This document shows positions 1 through 7,857 of a DNA stretch of 7,857 nt, one piece after another. The notes below the pieces were generated by a model. That model worked only from the letters and a program-made list of their open reading frames with translations, was not told the origin of the DNA and did no database searches. This DNA is from DATLYH01 sp035575035 (GTDB lineage: Bacteria; Planctomycetota; Planctomycetia; Gemmatales; Gemmataceae): NCBI GenBank assembly GCA_035575035.1, contig DATLYH010000082.1:1-7857 (forward strand), given 5' to 3'. Position 1 is the stretch's first letter, and each line of letters starts with the position of its first letter. The translations under genes were made by a program, and so were the position numbers.

Positions 1-842
1 AGGAACGGCCGGATCAGCGTGTAAATGGTCAACCCGACTCCCGCCGTCAACGTCAGTCCGAAGAGGACCGATGCCACCCAGACAGCGCGGGGCGATTCAT
101 CCTCGTCCGGGTCGGATGGCTGCTGGCTGCCGGGGTGCGGGGCAGATTGGCAATCTATCTTCCTTCCACCTTCCGGCGCGGGCGCCGGGTCGGGGCGCAG
201 GGGATAAGTTTCTCGCCGGGTGGCAGCCAGCCGGGCCCACTTCCCCGGTTGCGGCGCCGGGGCGGTGCGGGCTGGTGGTGGTGGCTTCGCGGCAGGGGGG
301 CGCTTCATCGGATTCGGTCCCTTCACCCCTTTCCCTTCTCCTCCCGCAGGGGAAGAGGGTAAAGGAGTGAGGGGAGCGGGCTCCGCCAAGGGTGCCGGGC
401 TGACCTCCGTGTCATCCCAGTACACCACCACCGGGTCGGTCGTGTCCGGCCGGGACTGCTCGGGCGGGTTGATGTCTACCACCGGGAGGGTCGGCGGCAA
501 GGGGATCGTTTCGCGCGGCCCGGCCGGGTTTCCTTCCTGGATCTCCCGCCGCATCTCCTGGGCCACCTCAAACGGGTAGTTTTGCCGCAGATCGTTGATG
601 TAGTTCCGCACATCCGGCGAGCGCAGCGCCTCGGCCAACGAGGCAAACGGGCGGAGGAGGTGATGCGGGTTGAGCTGCAAGAGCCGGCGGCGCAGGCGGT
701 CGGCCTCGTCCTCTCGGCCGGCACTGAGCGCCGCATCGGCCGCCAGGATCAAGAAACGGTCGCGGACCTGCGGCGGGCCATGCTGCTCGTGCCAGTCGGC
801 GAGCTCCTGGTAGACCTTCAGAACCTGGTCGAGGGATGGCAT
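1..842 (-). CDS. Uncharacterised protein with N-terminal helical domain, proline-rich linker and C-terminal membrane helix (partial)
   Basis: The frame is open from an ATG at 842 to the left edge, giving 280 codons with no stop, so the 3' end is missing. It is the only start available: no ATG, GTG or TTG lies between it and the in-frame TAA at 888-890. Residues 1-100 are rich in Ala, Leu, Arg and Glu and look like a small helical, possibly TPR-like, domain (AADAALSAGREDEADRLRRR). Residues 105-250 are a Pro/Ala/Ser/Gly-rich, probably disordered linker. Residues 254-277 form one hydrophobic helix (VWVASVLFGLTLTAGVG and following), so the protein is probably membrane-anchored. I do not recognise a named family, although similar proteins in planctomycetes seem familiar. 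Part of the linker (residues 157-175) is encoded by an imperfect palindromic repeat. The gene is divergent from the CoA-transferase gene, with 160 bases between them. Confidence 0.8.
   Translation of the reverse strand, partial: MPSLDQVLKVYQELADWHEQHGPPQVRDRFLILAADAALSAGREDEADRLRRRLLQLNPHHLLRPFASLAEALRSPDVRNYINDLRQNYPFEVAQEMRREIQEGNPAGPRETIPLPPTLPVVDINPPEQSRPDTTDPVVVYWDDTEVSPAPLAEPAPLTPLPSSPAGGEGKGVKGPNPMKRPPAAKPPPPARTAPAPQPGKWARLAATRRETYPLRPDPAPAPEGGRKIDCQSAPHPGSQQPSDPDEDESPRAVWVASVLFGLTLTAGVGLTIYTLIRPF
319..374. repeat. Imperfect palindromic repeat inside a coding region
   Basis: The left half begins CCCTTCACCCCTTTCCCTTC. The reverse complement of the right half begins CCCCTCACTCCTTTACCCTC. 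The two match over most of about 24 positions with a few substitutions and one indel, around a short centre near 342-350. It lies in frame in the minus-strand gene and encodes the peptide PLTPLPSSPAGGEGKGVKG. From memory, peptides of this kind (TPLPSSPAGGEG, GEGKGVKG) recur in unrelated predicted proteins of several bacterial phyla and mark a dispersed REP-like palindromic element. Copy number cannot be judged from this window. Confidence 0.65.
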
Positions 843-1002
843 TTCCTGGGGCCCGTGTGGTCGGCGGAACCTTCCATCCCCCCTCTCTTACAATAACAGG
901 GGCAATTCCTCAAGGCGAGAACGGTGCCGTGGTCAGGGGTCAGAAGGTGGAGACAAGGAGAAGATGGTTCGTGCTCCTTGTCTGGTCAGAGTGGGGCCGG
1001 TT

Positions 1003-2205
1003 ATGCCGACTGATTCGCATGGGCCGTTGACAGGGATCCGCGTCCTGGATGCGTCCCGGGTGCTGGCCGGGCCATTCTGCGGCCAGGTGCTCGGCGACCT
1101 AGGGGCCGAGGTCATCAAGGTGGAACGGCCGGGCTCCGGCGACGAGACGCGCGGCTGGGGGCCCCCGTTCGTCGGCCCACTCAGCGCCTATTACCTCTCC
1201 TGCAACCGCAATAAACGGGCCGTCACCCTCGACCTGGCCCGGCCGGAGGGGCGGGAGTTATTCCACGGGCTGGCCCGGCACAGCGATGTGCTCCTGGAGA
1301 ATTTCCGCGCCGCCAGCGCCGCCAAGCTCGGCCTGGGCCCCGAGGAACTCCATGCGATCAACCCCCGGCTCATCATCTGCTCCATCTCCGGCTATGGCCG
1401 GACCGGGCCGCTGCGCGACGTGCCGGGCTACGACTTTGCCGTCCAGGCCCAGAGCGGGTTGATGAGCATCACCGGCCCGCCCGACGGTCCTCCGTACAAG
1501 GTCGGCGTCGCCGTGGCCGACATCCTTACCGGCCTGCACGCCGCCGTTGCCGTCCTGGCCTGCCTGCATGCCCGGCAGCGCTCGGGGCACGGCTACGCCA
1601 TCGACCTGGCCCTGCTCGATTGTGCCGTTGCCTCTCAGGTCAACATGGTCCAGGCTTACCTGACCAGCGGAGTGGTACCGCCGCGGCAAGGCAATGCCCA
1701 TCTGCAAATCGTCCCCTACCAACTCTTCGCCACGGCCGACGGCTGGCTGGTGCTGGCGGTAGGCAACGACGGCCAGTGGCAGCAGTTTTGCCGGGCGGCC
1801 GAACGCCCTGACCTGGCCGCTGACCCCCGCTTCACTACCAACACCCTGCGCGTGCAGCACCGCGACATCCTGGTGCCGTTGGTCGAGGAGGTCATGCGCG
1901 GCCGGACCACGCGCGACTGGGAAGACCGACTGCACACCGCCGGCATCCCCCATGCTCCGGTCTGGGATTATGCCCAGCTGTTCGCCCATCCGCAGGTCCA
2001 GGCCCGCGGCCTGCGCGTGACGGTGCGCGACCCAGAAGGCCGGCCGATCGACCTGGTTGGCACACCATTCCACATCGACGGCGCCACCCTGCCGACCCCG
2101 TCGGCACCGCCGGCCCTGGGACAGCACACCGACGAAGTCCTCGGCCGGCTCCTCGGGCTGGGGCCCGAGCGCCTGACCGAGTTGCGGCGGCAAGGAATCA
2201 TCTGA
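1003..2205 (+). CDS. Family III (CaiB/BaiF) CoA-transferase
   Basis: This 400-residue protein has the usual length for cytoplasmic family III CoA-transferases, which move CoA between carboxylic acids through an aspartyl-CoA thioester. Family landmarks appear in order: PLTGIRVLDASRVLAGPFCG at residues 7-26, LGDLGAEVIKVERPG, NRNKRAVTLDLARPEG, DVLLENFR, ISGYGRTGP, and VGVAVADILTGLHAA. In the last, Asp173 (bases 1519-1521) aligns with the catalytic Asp169 of formyl-CoA transferase. Then come GHGYAIDLALLD and the C-terminal VGTPFHIDG and LGQHTDEVL segments. The frame also allows an ATG at 964 with AAGGAG only three bases upstream. I prefer 1003 because family homology begins right after it and the 13 extra codons mostly end in T or A, unlike the GC-ending codons of the gene. 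Substrates cannot be predicted; no dehydrogenase, ligase or other acyl-CoA gene is adjacent. Confidence 0.93.
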   Translation: MPTDSHGPLTGIRVLDASRVLAGPFCGQVLGDLGAEVIKVERPGSGDETRGWGPPFVGPLSAYYLSCNRNKRAVTLDLARPEGRELFHGLARHSDVLLENFRAASAAKLGLGPEELHAINPRLIICSISGYGRTGPLRDVPGYDFAVQAQSGLMSITGPPDGPPYKVGVAVADILTGLHAAVAVLACLHARQRSGHGYAIDLALLDCAVASQVNMVQAYLTSGVVPPRQGNAHLQIVPYQLFATADGWLVLAVGNDGQWQQFCRAAERPDLAADPRFTTNTLRVQHRDILVPLVEEVMRGRTTRDWEDRLHTAGIPHAPVWDYAQLFAHPQVQARGLRVTVRDPEGRPIDLVGTPFHIDGATLPTPSAPPALGQHTDEVLGRLLGLGPERLTELRRQGII

Positions 2206-2497
2206 ACCACGGCCCGATCCGAGTCTGGAGCGTGAGCGATGGAACGGTCAAACCCGTCGTTGATACTCCGGGCACGGCCGCCGGCTGCTTTCCTGCCTTC
2301 ACTGATGCGTCAAAGTCCACCAATCCGACCGACCCGCATGCCGACCGAACGGCTTGACCGGCCTGCGCCGGCTGCGCGTGCAGATTCCCGGCATCGCGGT
2401 CGATGAACAGTCTCGGAAGGATTGACTCTCCCGGCGAGGCGGTGCCCCGGTTCAGCCCCCTTGCTTGTGGAGGTCCCGCCCGCAAGGATGGACCCTC
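2206..2497. other. Intergenic gap between CoA-transferase and TolC-like genes
   Basis: These 292 bases contain no supported gene. There is a short hairpin-capable repeat, CCGGC-ctgc-GCCGG at 2358-2371, without a following T tract, so it is not a convincing terminator. A TTGACT at 2422-2427 has no -10 box at the right distance. The promoter of the TolC-like gene presumably lies here but is not recognisable. Confidence 0.5.
2484..2488 (+). promoter_or_regulatory. Ribosome binding site deciding the TolC-like start
   Basis: AAGGA lies nine bases before the ATG at 2498. It supports that start over an in-frame TTG at 2465, which would prepend 11 residues to an otherwise well-formed signal peptide. 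Confidence 0.55.
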
Positions 2498-3847
2498 ATG
2501 CGCAGTCTTACGCGACTTTGCCGGGCATGCCGGCGTTGGCTTGTTCCCCTGGCGGCATTCCTGGTCCTGGTGATGATGCGAGAGCCGATCGGAGCCGCCG
2601 ACCGGCCGGACAACGCGGCACCGACGACGGAATGTCTCCCCGTGCCGCTCGACCTGGAAACGGCCCGGCGCATCGCCCTGGAAAGGCAGCCCGGTCTGGC
2701 GGCTTACCGGGCTAGCCTGGCCGCGGCCCAAACCAAGGTCCACGCCCTGGAGAGTCTGCACGTGCCGACTTTCCTCCGTCCCGACTTGCCGGTCCGCCGC
2801 TGCCAGGCCCGCATCGGCCTGTCGATCGCCCAGGCCCAACTCATTCAGCAAGAGTGGGAGACAACCTATGCCGCTACTCGCACCTACCTGACCGTGCTGT
2901 ATGCGCGGGAGCAGGCGCGGGTGGCCCAGGACCTGCTCCAGATCCTGCAAACCCTCCGGGATACGACCGAGGGATTCGTAGGGAAGAAGGAATCGAGCGT
3001 GACGCGCCCCCAGTATGACCGCGTCCGCGCCCTGCTGGAGGTGACCGCCGGGCGCCAGCAGGAGGCGCAAGGCGGGGTGGAGCGGGCGATGGCCGCCTTG
3101 CGCGAGGCGCTGGGAGTGGGGCCGGACTGCGCGCTGGAGGTGCCCAACGGCCAGCTGCGGGCCAACCCCAGCCCGATCACCCGTGAGCAGGTGATTGCCC
3201 TGGCCCTGGAGCGGCGCGGCGAGCTGGGGCAAGCCGGTGGCGCGGCCCAGGTAGCGGCGCTGGAGGTCAAGGCCCAGGCCGCTGCCCGCGGGCGGACCGC
3301 TCAGACCTTTGCGGCCGGCGCCGACATCCATGCCCAGCCGGTCCCCCAGGGGCTGCGCGATGGTGACTATCGACCGGGCGGTGTCGGCCTGGAAATGCCT
3401 GTGCAGCTGGTCGGCGCCCGCTGCGACCGGGTTAACCAGGCCCAGGCCCTTAGCGGCCGCGCCGACGCCGTGTTCGAGAAGACCCGAGGACTGGTCGCGC
3501 TGGAAGCCCAGGACGTTTACTACCGCTACCTGGACTGGTCCAGTCGCGCCCCCCGCATCCGCGAGGCGGCCCGGATCGCCGAGAAACGACGGGAAGACGT
3601 TCGCGGCAACTTCAACCCGGCCGTGGAGAAGCCCCGGGCCAACCTTGACGAGGTCCTCGACGCCTCGTTGCTGGCCACCCAACTGCTCTTGCAGGCCAAC
3701 GAAGCGGAGTTTCGTTACCTGCTGATCCTGGCCGACCTGGAGCGCGTCACGGCCGGCGGCTTCTGTCCTAACTACTTACCCCCCGGCCCGCCGCCCAACG
3801 GACCCAACACCCCCGCGCATGGAGGACCGGCCCTCGCGCCCCGGTGA
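2498..3847 (+). CDS. TolC-family outer-membrane efflux protein
   Basis: The 449-residue protein belongs to the TolC/OEP family, whose trimers form outer-membrane channels with periplasmic helical barrels. Residues 1-13 are Arg-rich and 14-27 hydrophobic (WLVPLAAFLVLVMM), followed by IGAAD, which fits a Sec signal peptide cleaved near residue 33. The mature protein has two alpha-helical repeats. The first begins at VPLDLETARRIALERQPGLA and includes RRCQARIGLSIAQAQLIQQE and TRTYLTVLYARE. The second begins near residue 225 (ITREQVIALALERRGELG) and ends LLILADLERVTAGGF, the usual last helix. A Pro/Gly-rich tail of about 22 residues follows, without a recognised role. No adaptor, RND, ABC or MFS partner is in the window, so the cargo is unknown. 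The antisense strand is open over most of the gene, but that is a composition effect. Confidence 0.88.
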   Translation: MRSLTRLCRACRRWLVPLAAFLVLVMMREPIGAADRPDNAAPTTECLPVPLDLETARRIALERQPGLAAYRASLAAAQTKVHALESLHVPTFLRPDLPVRRCQARIGLSIAQAQLIQQEWETTYAATRTYLTVLYAREQARVAQDLLQILQTLRDTTEGFVGKKESSVTRPQYDRVRALLEVTAGRQQEAQGGVERAMAALREALGVGPDCALEVPNGQLRANPSPITREQVIALALERRGELGQAGGAAQVAALEVKAQAAARGRTAQTFAAGADIHAQPVPQGLRDGDYRPGGVGLEMPVQLVGARCDRVNQAQALSGRADAVFEKTRGLVALEAQDVYYRYLDWSSRAPRIREAARIAEKRREDVRGNFNPAVEKPRANLDEVLDASLLATQLLLQANEAEFRYLLILADLERVTAGGFCPNYLPPGPPPNGPNTPAHGGPALAPR

Positions 3848-3929
3848 GGATCCCTTGCCGCTTGCGGCTGATCAACGACGGCCGAGATATAGTTGAGATG
3901 GCAACAGCTCATCCGTATGCGATGGTTTT

Positions 3930-3944
3930 TGGCACTGACTTTGC
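3930..3944 (+). promoter_or_regulatory. Sigma-54 (RpoN) -24/-12 promoter candidate
   Basis: TGGCAC, five bases, then TTGC: every conserved position of the sigma-54 core is matched, and there are exactly ten bases between the GG (3931-3932) and GC (3943-3944) dinucleotides, the spacing sigma-54 requires. The base after TGGCAC is T rather than the common G. The start point would be near 3956, inside the gap before the PhnD-like gene and on its strand. RpoN promoters need an enhancer-binding protein. No certain enhancer site is seen, though the GCCGC-tt-GCGGC dyad at 3857-3868 is about 65 bases upstream. Confidence 0.5.
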
Positions 3945-4071
3945 CCTGAGAGTTGGTGGCTCCCCGGTTCCGCGGCGGGAGCAAGGAGCAGGGTCCCGGA
4001 GATTGTTCGCGCTGCTCTCCCTTTCCGAGGGACGAATGGAGCAAGGGTGAGGATGATCGAGGCCGACCAGC

Positions 4072-4153
4072 CCAGGTAACTACCTGGCCGCTAGGCGGCA
4101 GTGCTGATGCGGCGGTTCAGCATCCCCCGACCGATCGCCCGGACAGGCGATCG
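4072..4153 (+). promoter_or_regulatory. Cluster of four perfect inverted repeats in the leader of the PhnD-like gene
   Basis: Four perfect dyads are packed into 82 bases. They are CCAGGTA-ac-TACCTGG (4072-4087), GCCGC-tag-GCGGC (4087-4099), TGCTGA-nine bases-TCAGCA (4102-4122) and CGATCGCC-cggaca-GGCGATCG (4132-4153). The first has almost no loop, so it looks more like a protein-binding operator than an RNA hairpin. The second and third can form hairpins, and the last is a strong 8-pair hairpin with a six-base loop ending 32 bases before the ATG. No T tract follows, so it is not an intrinsic terminator. I match it to no known riboswitch. Confidence 0.55.
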
Positions 4154-4171
4154 CAAGTGTACCGGACAACA

Positions 4172-4177
4172 GAGGAG
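4172..4177 (+). promoter_or_regulatory. Ribosome binding site of the PhnD-like gene
   Basis: GAGGAG lies eight bases before the ATG at 4186, within the purine-rich stretch AGAGGAGAGG. This fixes the start. Confidence 0.65.
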
Positions 4178-4185
4178 AGGCACCC

Positions 4186-5100
4186 ATGCGGCATTGGACA
4201 CCCCGAGGTTTGGGGACGCTGATCGTCGTCTTCGGCCTGGTCGGTCTGTTCGGAGGGGCCGGTACCAACGGCAGTGAGGTTGCCCGCCCCGGCACCGTGC
4301 GCGTCGGGCTGGTCGGCACCTTGTTCCAGGACACCCCGGCCGGCCTGATCGAGCCGATGATGCGGCCGTTCAAGTCGCTGATGGAATCGCAGACCGGCGT
4401 CACCGGACAGATGATCGTGGCCCAGGATGCCGACGAACTGTGCAAGCAGTTCGAAGAGGAGCGGATCCACTTCGGCGTCTTCCACGGCTTCGAGTTTGCC
4501 TGGGCCCGACAGAAACTTCCCAAGCTCAAGCCGTTGGTGATCGCCATCAACCAGTACCGCCATCTCAAAGCCTACCTGGTAGTCCACAGGGACAGCGAGG
4601 TCGGCAGCCTGGCCGACCTGCACGGCAAGGTGGTGGCCCTGCCGAAATTCAGCCGGGGACATTGCCGCCTGTTCTTGGAGCGGCGTTGCCAGGAGTGCGG
4701 CGAGTCCCCCGCGGAGTTCTTCGCTGAGTTGGCCCGGCCGCAGGACGCCGAGGCCGCCCTTGACCAAGTGGCCGACGGCACCATCCAGGCCGCCGTGGTG
4801 GACCAGCTCGCCCTCGACTCCTACCAGCGCATGAAACCGGGATGGTTCCCTTACCTGAAGGTCGTCCAGGAGTCGGAGCCGTTCCCCGCCACCGTGGTCG
4901 GCTACCAGGACGGCACCCTCGACGAGGCAATTCTGCGCCGCTTCCGCGATGGCCTGATCCGGGCCAACCAGACCCGCACCGGCAAGCAGGTCCTGGGGAT
5001 GTGCCGGATCACCGCCTTCGAACGGGTTCCCGATGACTACGAGAAGATGCTAGCCGAGATCCTCAAGAGCTATCCGCCGCCCGACGCTCCCGCCAAGTGA
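4186..5100 (+). CDS. PhnD-like phosphate/phosphonate-type periplasmic substrate-binding protein
   Basis: The 304-residue protein fits the phosphate/phosphite/phosphonate-binding family, class II-fold periplasmic receptors that pass ligand to ABC importers. Residues 1-8 are basic and 9-27 hydrophobic (a likely signal peptide), then the mature fold starts at VRVGLVGTLFQDTPAG. Other landmarks are the first-lobe FGVFHGFEFAWARQKLPKLK (residues 96-115), AYLVVHRDSEVGSLADLHGK, the second-lobe VALPKFSRGHCRLFLE, and VADGTIQAAVVDQLALDSYQ. The loop where PhnD-type proteins usually carry Ser/Thr-rich ligand contacts reads KFSRGHCR here, with His159, Cys160, Cys168 and Cys171 close by, so the ligand may not be phosphonate. 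No permease or ATPase gene is adjacent, making it an orphan receptor. It lies behind a long structured leader and is closed by a strong hairpin terminator, suggesting a single-gene unit. Confidence 0.85.
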   Translation: MRHWTPRGLGTLIVVFGLVGLFGGAGTNGSEVARPGTVRVGLVGTLFQDTPAGLIEPMMRPFKSLMESQTGVTGQMIVAQDADELCKQFEEERIHFGVFHGFEFAWARQKLPKLKPLVIAINQYRHLKAYLVVHRDSEVGSLADLHGKVVALPKFSRGHCRLFLERRCQECGESPAEFFAELARPQDAEAALDQVADGTIQAAVVDQLALDSYQRMKPGWFPYLKVVQESEPFPATVVGYQDGTLDEAILRRFRDGLIRANQTRTGKQVLGMCRITAFERVPDDYEKMLAEILKSYPPPDAPAK

Positions 5101-5110
5101 TCCTGCTGCC

Positions 5111-5149
5111 GAGCCGGGTGCAAGGAATCATCCCTTCACCCGGCTCTTT
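5111..5149 (+). terminator. Rho-independent terminator after the PhnD-like gene
   Basis: GAGCCGGGTG (5111-5120) pairs perfectly with CACCCGGCTC (5137-5146). After a single bulged C, AAGG (5122-5125) pairs with CCTT (5133-5136), giving 14 pairs around a seven-base loop. A short TTT follows. The T tract is weak, as often in GC-rich genomes. It starts ten bases after the stop codon of the PhnD-like gene. Confidence 0.7.
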
Positions 5150-5282
5150 CCGCGCGCTGTGCTCTGCACCCACATCTGTACACATGTTCAAAAAATTCGA
5201 GGCGTCGGGACCGCTTCAGTGACTCAACTTAAATCCTTTCAACAATTTATGTCGCAAACTCTGAGGGGGAACTGACCTAGGT

Positions 5283-5337
5283 TTCTACCCTTGGAAGTGC
5301 TACAATTCTTTTCATCAACAGCAATCCAAGGGTGGAG
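5283..5337 (+). promoter_or_regulatory. Inverted repeat covering the topoisomerase ribosome binding site
   Basis: ACCCTTGGA (5287-5295) is the exact reverse complement of TCCAAGGGT (5325-5333), 29 bases apart. As RNA the stem extends outward to 13 pairs (5283-5295 with 5325-5337), two of them G-U. The right arm contains the whole Shine-Dalgarno region AAGGGTGGAG, nine bases before the ATG at 5347. The left arm is transcribed only if transcription starts upstream of 5283. Otherwise the arms could flank the -10 box as DNA operator halves. Confidence 0.5.
5298..5306 (+). promoter_or_regulatory. Candidate extended -10 promoter for the topoisomerase gene
   Basis: TGC followed by TACAAT fits the extended -10 form (TG, one base, then five of six matches to TATAAT) in a locally AT-rich stretch. 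No good -35 box lies 16-18 bases upstream. Transcription would begin near 5313, giving a leader of about 34 bases. Confidence 0.4.
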
Positions 5338-5346
5338 CTTTAACTG

Positions 5347-7746
<2,400 letters not shown>

Positions 7747-7760
7747 AAAGGGGCGGTGCC

Positions 7761-7857
7761 ATGACCGTTGCCGAGTTGAACCGGCGCTTGACGGCACTCG
7801 AGAAGACGGTAGAGGACCTGAAGACACAGGTGGCCCGCTTAGGCCCAGGCCGCCGCT
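7761..7857 (+). CDS. Small coiled-coil protein (5' end only)
   Basis: The ATG at 7761 lies 14 bases after the topoisomerase stop, with the purine-rich AAAGGGG at 7747-7753 as a possible ribosome binding site. It opens a frame that runs off the right edge after 32 codons. The visible residues begin MTVAELNRRLTALEKTVEDL and continue KTQVARLGPGRR. Leucine and other hydrophobic residues at heptad spacing predict a short coiled coil. Short planctomycete proteins with similar N-termini seem familiar, but I cannot name a function. The tight spacing suggests co-transcription with the topoisomerase gene. Confidence 0.65.
   Translation, partial: MTVAELNRRLTALEKTVEDLKTQVARLGPGRR

Larger units (their letters stand above)
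3848..4185. other. Intergenic region: sigma-54 core match and structured leader
   Basis: These 338 bases hold no supported protein gene. They contain a short inverted repeat GCCGC-tt-GCGGC (3857-3868) just after the TolC-like stop, and a sigma-54-type core promoter at 3930-3944. A series of inverted repeats follows: 3959-3982, 4013-4043, 4072-4087, 4087-4099, 4102-4122 and 4132-4153. A 9-base direct repeat GGAGCAAGG occurs at 3978-3986 and 4038-4046. The ribosome binding site of the PhnD-like gene (GAGGAG, 4172-4177) ends the region. If the sigma-54 site is used, the 5' leader would be about 230 bases long. Confidence 0.6.

Noticed and set aside
71..579. Overlapping plus-strand frames of 75-119 codons opposite the left-edge gene
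   Set aside because: They are rich in Gly, Arg and Pro as expected for shadows. The minus-strand frame is longer and has a helical domain and a membrane helix.
889..894. TACAAT as a -10 box for the CoA-transferase gene
   Set aside because: There is no TG extension and no -35 match at the right distance, so a single hexamer is too weak to call.
964..1002. Upstream ATG for the CoA-transferase, preceded by AAGGAG
   Set aside because: The spacing of three bases is too short, the extra 13 codons have unlike codon use, and family homology starts after 1003. It remains a possible alternative start.
1258..2193. A 311-codon minus-strand frame opposite the CoA-transferase
   Set aside because: It is a shadow of a gene with clear family motifs and a catalytic Asp.
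2422..2427. TTGACT as a -35 box for the TolC-like gene
   Set aside because: No -10-like hexamer lies 15-19 bases downstream; the sequence there is GC-rich.
2198..3682. A 494-codon open frame on the minus strand opposite the TolC-like gene
   Set aside because: The plus strand encodes a clear signal peptide and TolC family motifs. The antisense product has no recognisable motif and is explained by GC-rich codon bias.
3888..3893. TATAGT as a -10 box upstream of the PhnD-like gene
   Set aside because: It matches five of six bases but has no -35 partner at 15-19 bases; the sigma-54 element is much better supported.
3844..4050. A 68-codon plus-strand frame in the gap before the PhnD-like gene
   Set aside because: It starts with GTG overlapping the TolC-like stop, spans the sigma-54 site and repeat segment, and has no protein-like conservation that I recognise.

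Overview
This 7.9 kb window is GC-rich bacterial chromosome. The proteins look planctomycete-like, probably Gemmatales or relatives. That rests on recalled similarity of the TolC-like protein, the second-type GyrA/ParC protein and the short coiled-coil protein that follows it. No phylogenetic marker is present, so the assignment is an inference. No tRNA, rRNA, CRISPR array, transposase or phage gene is visible.

Layout. Bases 1-842 (minus strand) hold the 5' part of a gene for an unrecognised protein: an N-terminal helical domain, a long proline-rich linker and a C-terminal membrane helix. The gene continues beyond the left edge. All other genes lie on the plus strand: a family III (CaiB/BaiF) CoA-transferase (1003-2205); a TolC-family outer-membrane efflux protein (2498-3847); a PhnD-like periplasmic substrate-binding protein (4186-5100); a GyrA/ParC-family type II topoisomerase subunit A (5347-7746); and the first 32 codons of a small coiled-coil protein (7761 to the window end).

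How they work together. The four complete genes are separated by 240-340 base gaps and have unrelated functions, so they look like single transcription units rather than one pathway. The TolC-like and PhnD-like proteins lack their usual partners here (inner-membrane pump and adaptor; ABC permease and ATPase). Only the topoisomerase gene and the small gene 14 bases downstream look co-transcribed. A good hairpin terminator separates the PhnD-like gene from the topoisomerase gene.

The most interesting signals are non-coding or domain-level. Upstream of the PhnD-like gene is a full match to the sigma-54 -24/-12 core, followed by a leader packed with perfect inverted repeats. Upstream of the topoisomerase gene, a 9-base perfect inverted repeat (13 pairs as RNA) covers the ribosome binding site. 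Two imperfect palindromic repeats sit in frame inside coding regions, in the left-edge protein and in the topoisomerase C-terminal domain. The topoisomerase also has Asp at the quinolone-determining Ser position, no GyrA-box at the usual place, and a sliding-clamp-like motif at its extreme C-terminus. I did not find a convincing new multi-gene system.
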